Origin: Beroe ovata
Taxonomy: Eukaryota; Ctenophora; Nuda; Beroida; Beroidae
Direction of reading: 5' to 3'
Length of the DNA: 10,894 nucleotides
Assembly: GCA_946803715.1 (NCBI GenBank)
Contig: CAMPET010000132.1
Location: forward strand, 109,777 to 120,670
Part shown: piece by piece, positions 6,807-10,894 of the stretch
Layout of the letters: each line of letters begins with the position of its first letter
Position numbering within the stretch: the stretch's first letter is position 1
The notes under the pieces: generated by a model
The model's database searches: none
What the model was told of the DNA's origin: nothing
The model's input: the letters and a program-made list of their open reading frames with translations, nothing else
Position numbers and translations under genes: made by a program

Positions 6807-7004
6807 TTATCTAAGACACTTAGCAAAGAGAAGTAAAAGATCAGTTGACGGATCCTGAGAGATTTGTGTCTTACACTGCACACTATACAGATCCAGCAAA
6901 GCTATTAATCTTGTTAATGTGCTTTTTTCAAGTGTTTGTTGTATATCAGTGATATCACTGATCAAATGACTCAGGACCAGACTTTTTAATTTGTGGACAA
7001 AACC
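6807..7004 (-). pseudogene. Protein-like helical open frame, unrecognised
   Basis: A 65-codon frame on the minus strand lies between two stops and has no Met. It includes HKLKSLVLSHLISDITDIQ and TLTRLIALLDLYSVQ, amphipathic and Leu-rich, and ends LLLLFAKCLR. A good donor word (CAGT|GTAAGA) lies inside it at about 6872. No pairing exon in phase was found. It may be a coding relic or an unpaired exon. The function is unknown. Confidence 0.25.
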
Positions 7005-7724
7005 CTATTGAAGCTTTCCTTTGAGTTATTGAGCTGAAATTTTGAGAGTTGATTGATACTTATGTTATCAACAAAGTTAGCAACCATCAGCTTTGTGAGT
7101 GATTTATAAGCTGAGCTATGAGGTGTGGAGAACTTAAAGTAACCATAACTTTGGCCAGCAGTGGGAGATTGGGACAATTTCAACTAGCCTTGACCAGCTC
7201 TGTTTTCTCTATCTGGTGACAAAATTTCAGAATGATTGGTTGAATATAATTATTTTAGAACACCTGTCAAAGGAGCGTGATATATAAAGTGAAAAAAATC
7301 GTGATCATAGATATCTAAACGTTCCAAAGTGAAGAAACAACAAAATGGTGATAATAGAGATGTGTGGGCATTATCTAACCAATTTGCACATGCAACTCCT
7401 ATGTTGCATAGCAACAGCGTACTTGTGCAGGTTTTGAGATCCATTTTTCAACTTCAGACGCGATTGCAAAAATCTAAGACCTAATTCAAAAATCCAAAAT
7501 GATGTTTGACAGCGTAATCAGTTTTTCTACCTCCTTGCAAAAAATCTTGGTGTTTCCACTCCCCTTGGTTGAGATAAATGCAGACAGTCTTGAGCTGCCC
7601 TATTCCTTTATTTTCAAGATTTGAAGATAACTTTGTAAGCATGAAAAAAACCATGTTACAATTTTAGTCGCCATAAACATTTAATTTTTCTTTGTGGGCA
7701 TGTGCTGAACTTCAGTTGTTATCC
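7005..7724. other. No gene or clear repeat recognised
   Basis: AT-rich sequence with short open frames on both strands (for example minus 7183-6986 and 7444-7250) but no splice-bounded or domain-bearing frame. The ATAACTTTGGCCAGCAGTGGGAGATT-type text (about 7145-7170) looks like decayed repeat sequence, without proof. Confidence 0.5.
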
Positions 7725-8108
7725 CTATATATAACCTTTGGCATCCTGTTTTCTGGCATTGCTAAACCACTGGCTGATCTTAGATTAAGTTTGCACCCTC
7801 CGCGCTATCACGGAACGATTCAATGCTTTATAAAGATCATGGCCATGCTGGTGGAGGTTCAGTGCAGCATAGGCTGCATTTGTCTAAAATTTAAATTTTA
7901 GGCAATACTTGAACCTCTACAGTCTACAGTCCACAGGTTCATCAATCCATGCCCTATTTGCCCAAAACTCTGCTGTATTGGGACAATGGGTATCTCCTGT
8001 GCTATTTTCTGAATTCTTGACTGTGGTTTCAGACACTTAACTGCAGCATGGGCATCTTTTTGAATAAAGTTATTTCCAATGCAGCTCATCAAATCCATGT
8101 GAGACTGT
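7725..8108 (-). pseudogene. Decayed protein-coding relic, unrecognised family
   Basis: On the minus strand, the frame at 8108-7898 follows an acceptor-like TTCAACAG and reads MDLMSCIGNNFIQKDAHAAV, later GQIGHGLMNLWTVDCRG, then a stop. After about 15 bases, in another frame, 7883-7725 reads NAAYAALNLHQHGHDLYKAL and RSVIARRVQT, one in-frame TAA, then SKISQWFSNARKQDAKGYI and a stop. The protein-like composition broken by a frameshift and a nonsense codon suggests a dead gene or transposon fragment. I cannot name the family. Chance is the main alternative. Confidence 0.28.
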
Positions 8109-8324
8109 TGAACTATTGAGCCATGAAATCTATTTTAATTCAATGTTATGTTTGATATCCAATTAGGTCAATTAATGCTGTCATATTATAGACTGTAATT
8201 TCCCTACTCAAAGATTAATCAATTATTAAGGTTGAAAATGAACAGATTATTTGGTAATGCACGTCCAAAAGGGCCGGCTCCGAATTTGACTGACTGCATA
8301 GCAAATATAGATAGTAGAGGTGAN
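8109..8324. other. AT-rich spacer ending at an ambiguous base
   Basis: No gene seen. The N at 8324 precedes an abrupt change to the GC-richer repeat block and may mark an assembly join. Confidence 0.6.
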
Positions 8325-8440
8325 CGATTCCCTGAGCCTATTTCATGAAGCAGGCCTTATGCGGACCTTGCTACAATCTTCTCCTTCCATAAGTTCATCC
8401 AAAACCAGGCTGTGGCCTTGGAAAATCGGTGATTCATACA

Positions 8441-8638
8441 GCAGAAAGCTGCCGAGCCCTGACTTTAGACGGGGGAAATCAGGAATTGACCCCAGGAGAT
8501 AAGGTCATTCCATCTGATTGAACATACCTTAGACCAGAACGCCCTGGATAATGATAGTGGATCCTGGTTTAAGCCATACAATTTGGGGCTAAGTCCTAGG
8601 TGGCAGAAGATACCGGAGGATGGAGGGTCCTCTCTACT
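8441..8638 (+). repeat. Left inverted arm
   Basis: Matches the reverse complement of 10661-10894 in long blocks, including CTGACTTTAGACGGGGGAAA, GACCAGAACGCCCTGGATAA, TTTAAGCCATACAATTTGGG and GCAGAAGATACCGGAGGATG. The right arm has an extra segment of about 25-30 bp near 10700-10724. Confidence 0.92.
8471..8570 (+). repeat. 100-bp direct repeat, copy 1 (inside left arm)
   Basis: Nearly identical to 8651-8750, with about four substitutions over 100 bases and an offset of 180 bp. The shared text runs from GGGGGAAA through GACCCCAGGAGATAAGGTCA to GTGGATCCTG. Confidence 0.95.
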
Positions 8639-8650
8639 CATGATTGAGGG

Positions 8651-8750
8651 CGGGGGAAAGCAGGAACTGACCCCAGGAGATAAGGTCATTCCATCTGATT
8701 GAACATACCTTAGACCAGAACGCCCTGGATAACGATAGTGGATCCTGTTT
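8651..8750 (+). repeat. 100-bp direct repeat, copy 2
   Basis: The second copy of 8471-8570. It lies just inside the left arm, so one arm is partly doubled. High identity points to a recent duplication. Confidence 0.95.
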
Positions 8751-9251
8751 TGCCCTGGTTCTAAAGACATACTGTGATTTTAAGGGGCTAAGTAGCAGGC
8801 CATCGTAAACCACGCTCTGTGACAGATCGCCTGATCATGACGGAGAATGGAGGCTGCCGTGGATATTGGATATCCTTAACCAAAATTAGCCAGTTGGTCT
8901 TCGCAGCCATGGCCTGAGAGATGCCTTAGGCGCGAGGCGTCAAACAAACAAGGCAAGTCAAACTTTCCTAACATTAGAATCGGTGATCAGCTTAAGTGTA
9001 TAATCTTTCCTAGATCACAAGGAAGACTGGTCCCCCTATGCTGTAATTTCCTGATGAATGAAATATAGCTGGGTTCACTAAGCAAAGCCCAGCCCAAGGA
9101 TATAATGATTCCTGGTATGGGGGCCAGACACTACCCAAAGACAGCTTATAGGTCGGTAGAGGCAGACCGCCAGACCAGGGTGATTGGGTGAACACTATTT
9201 AGGATGGGAGGTTCCTACAGGCCACAGGGTGAACAATGGCCTCTACGTCTG
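8751..9251. other. Interior of repeat block, no gene
   Basis: No splice-bounded or domain-bearing frame on either strand. The minus frame at 9195-9010 lacks any recognisable motif. Confidence 0.5.
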
Positions 9252-9311
9252 CAGATTCCCACAGGGTGGATACTAGGTCGACAGATTCCCACAGGGTGGA
9301 CACTAAGTCAG
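9252..9311. repeat. 30-bp tandem repeat, two copies
   Basis: CAGATTCCCACAGGGTGGA followed by an 11-base spacer is repeated at 9252 and 9282 with three substitutions. A weaker CCACAGGGTGAA relative precedes it near 9222. Confidence 0.9.
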
Positions 9312-9421
9312 GACATTTTCAAGTTTCCTCACGCTGATAAGGAAACATGCATGAGCATTATACAAGAGGTAGGTACACCGAGAGCACTTCGAGAGTACAT
9401 GTACATTGTACACTGGGGGCA

Positions 9422-9500
9422 GGACTGTAGGGCGGGGGACTGTAGGTCGGCGGACTGTAGGTCGGCGGATTGTAGGTCGGCAGCAGGACTCTAGGTCGGG
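9422..9500. repeat. 15-bp minisatellite, about five copies
   Basis: Units GGACTGTAGGTCGGC at 9422, 9437, 9452 and 9467 with single-base variants, then a longer variant ending GGTCGGG at 9500. The 3n unit keeps frames open by chance on both strands, which explains the spurious open frames over this spot. Confidence 0.93.
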
Positions 9501-10261
9501 AGCTACGCTAATGAGGTTTCTAACATGCATGTAGGATATAATACATCGGTAGAACAAGGACTCTCTGTAGGCAGCTTTAGCGCGGTTTAACCACTGTTAA
9601 GATATAATTCAGGGCACCTTCGCTTCATTTTCACTACCCATGATCCTATGATTTGATCAGGCAGAGAGGACATAATGCTTATTATAGCCAGGATCTGTCA
9701 TCAAAGGGGAGGGAAGCTCCGCATGGAGGATAGGGATTTTGTAGTAGATATGAGGAGGACTTGTACCAGCTAGTATTCTCGGCAAGGATGGTCAGGTTGT
9801 CAGAAGCATTTCCTAAAGGAGCATATCTGCTTGTCTGAGGGTTTGGCAGTCTATCTAGAGTCACATGGTGTCAGGCAACCGGAACCAGCAGTAAATGATG
9901 GTGTCTGCAATGATACAGTGGGACACAATACTGACTCTCCTGCGGATCAAATTTTAGGCTCTGAGCAGTGAAGGAGGAGGAACTCCCTATATTATCTCCC
10001 TATCCATAATAGTTATACAAATTTAAGAGGCTCCCGACCTAATGGAGAACTTTGAGTAGAAGAACTGGTGTTTCCGACAGCCCTCTACTGCATGAATGGA
10101 GTGTTTTTCACTATCTCACTCTCACTATGGTTTTGGTAGTATTATGAGGAGGAAAAGCTCATAGCCTGGACTGCAGAGATAGACTAGGGACAAGATTATT
10201 TAGTCTGCTGATGAACAACGCCGTCACTGACTTCAAGGCATTTGAGTCACAGAAGGGCTTT
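9501..10261. other. Interior of repeat block, no gene
   Basis: Stop-dense in all frames. Recurring GAGGAGGA-type words occur (about 9750, 9972, 10146 and again 10493). EEELP- and EEEKLIA-like snippets may be remnants of one decayed coding region, too short to name. Confidence 0.45.
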
Positions 10262-10512
10262 AACCAGGATCCACTTTTGGTGCCTATCCAGGGCATCCTT
10301 GTCTGTTCAAATACATGGAGTGACCTTGCTTATCTTATCGCAATTTCTGACTTTCTGAGAGCTCCCTTGATGCCCTGATTCACTGTCAGTGTTCTGTGTT
10401 TTTATTTGGGGCTTGATCTATACCTACTCATGACTTGGCAGCTTTCTGCTGCACAAATCAGCGATTTACCAAGGTTTTGGATGAACTAAAGCAGGAGGAG
10501 CTCATAGCAAAG
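10262..10512 (-). repeat. Diverged inverted copy of the arm and its left flank
   Basis: AACCAGGATCCACTTTTGGTGCCTATCCAGGGC at 10262 on parallels the right arm at 10756 on. CAGCTTTCTGCTGCACAAATC...GGTTTTGGATGAACT (10439-10488) is the reverse complement of the 8388-8450 region. On the plus strand it also holds a short frame reading FTKVLDELKQEELIAKAVV, then a stop, possibly a coding relic. Confidence 0.7.
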
Positions 10513-10660
10513 GCCGTGGTTTGATAAAAAATGTCCGTTTCATGATAGGTACATATTATGAACTGTTGAGATCTACTGGTTGATTTCGGTTTAGGATATT
10601 AATCATCCAGTACTGTATCCACGGCAGTCTGAGTGACAGAAGAGCACGCCCTCAGTCATT

Positions 10661-10894
10661 AGTAGAGGGAACCCTCCATCCTCCGGTATCTTCTGCCACC
10701 TAGCTTGGTTGACCAAGGCCTACTACTAGGACTTAGCCCCAAATTGTATGGCTTAAACCAGGATCCACTGTCCTTATCCAGGGCGTTCTGGTCTAAGGTC
10801 TATTCAATCAGATGAAGTGGCCTCATCTCATTGTGACTTCTGGGATCAATTCCTGATTTCCCCCGTCTAAAGTCAGGGCTCGGAAGCTTTCTGC
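10661..10894 (-). repeat. Right inverted arm (truncated by window end)
   Basis: The reverse complement of the left arm, with one diverged patch at about 10800-10850 and an insertion containing the near-palindrome CTTGGTTGACCAAG. The arm probably continues past the window, because sequence left of 8441 also has an inverted copy (10429-10512). Confidence 0.92.

Larger units (their letters stand above)
8325..10894. mobile_element. Repeat block with long inverted arms; probable foldback or long-TIR element
   Basis: Two long arms face each other: 8441-8638 and 10661-10894. The right arm is cut by the window end. The 2-kb interior is stop-dense in all frames and shows no intact transposase, reverse transcriptase or recombinase. 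It holds further direct and inverted copies of arm pieces plus two minisatellites. Base composition is GC-richer than the sequence left of the N at 8324. It may be a foldback-type DNA element, a long-TIR transposon reduced to a non-autonomous form, or a nest of copies of one repeat. No superfamily is assigned, and no target-site duplication can be tested because the right end is missing. Confidence 0.6.

Noticed and set aside
8465-8770. Minus-strand 101-codon frame in the left arm
   Set aside because: It is carried by the near-identical 100-bp direct repeats, has no domain, and is disrupted in the matching right arm.
9204-9557. Open frames over the 15-bp minisatellite (DCRSADCRS... on plus, RRPTV... 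on minus)
   Set aside because: The 15-bp unit is a multiple of three and keeps several frames open. This is repeat translation, not a gene.

Overview
This is eukaryotic nuclear DNA, most likely from an invertebrate animal. It is AT-rich, dense in microsatellites, short tandem duplications and transposon-like inverted repeats, and carries a gene split into short exons by GT-AG introns. Two single N bases (2265 and 8324) mark assembly uncertainties. No bacterial operon, tRNA, rRNA or CRISPR array is visible. The lineage cannot be fixed from the sequence.

The one real gene found lies on the minus strand between about 5385 and 559. Most of the open frames longer than 60 codons here are chance or antisense. 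The gene shows instead as short exons (45 to 194 nt) whose splice phases fit together: 5385-5333, 5192-5148, 5026-4928, 4833-4685, 4022-3930, 3812-3744, 1529-1336, 876-805 and perhaps 607-559. The first six encode a KIND domain, the non-catalytic relative of a protein-kinase C-lobe. It keeps an APE-like motif and a kinase helix-F-like signature (IHVYSLGMTIY) and most resembles the KIND domains of PTPN13 and FRMPD2. The later exons encode a Ser/Pro/Gln-rich, then acidic tail. If the last exon is right, the protein is about 273 residues and ends without FERM, PDZ or phosphatase domains. The first exon, start codon and promoter are not resolved.

Layout. 1-558: (GT)n and short repeats, probably 3' flank or UTR. 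559-1529: tail exons. 1530-3743: a 2.2 kb intron holding a roughly 290-bp tandem duplication joined by a 14-bp microsatellite at an N. 3744-5385: the KIND exons. 5386-6171: short repeats and a diverged direct duplication. 6172-6624: a MITE-like element with terminal inverted repeats of about 31 bp. 6625-8320: no gene, but decayed protein-like frames on the minus strand. 8325-10894: a repeat-rich block with long inverted arms (8441-8638 against 10661-10894), internal direct and inverted copies and two minisatellites, probably a foldback or long-TIR mobile element that runs off the right edge.
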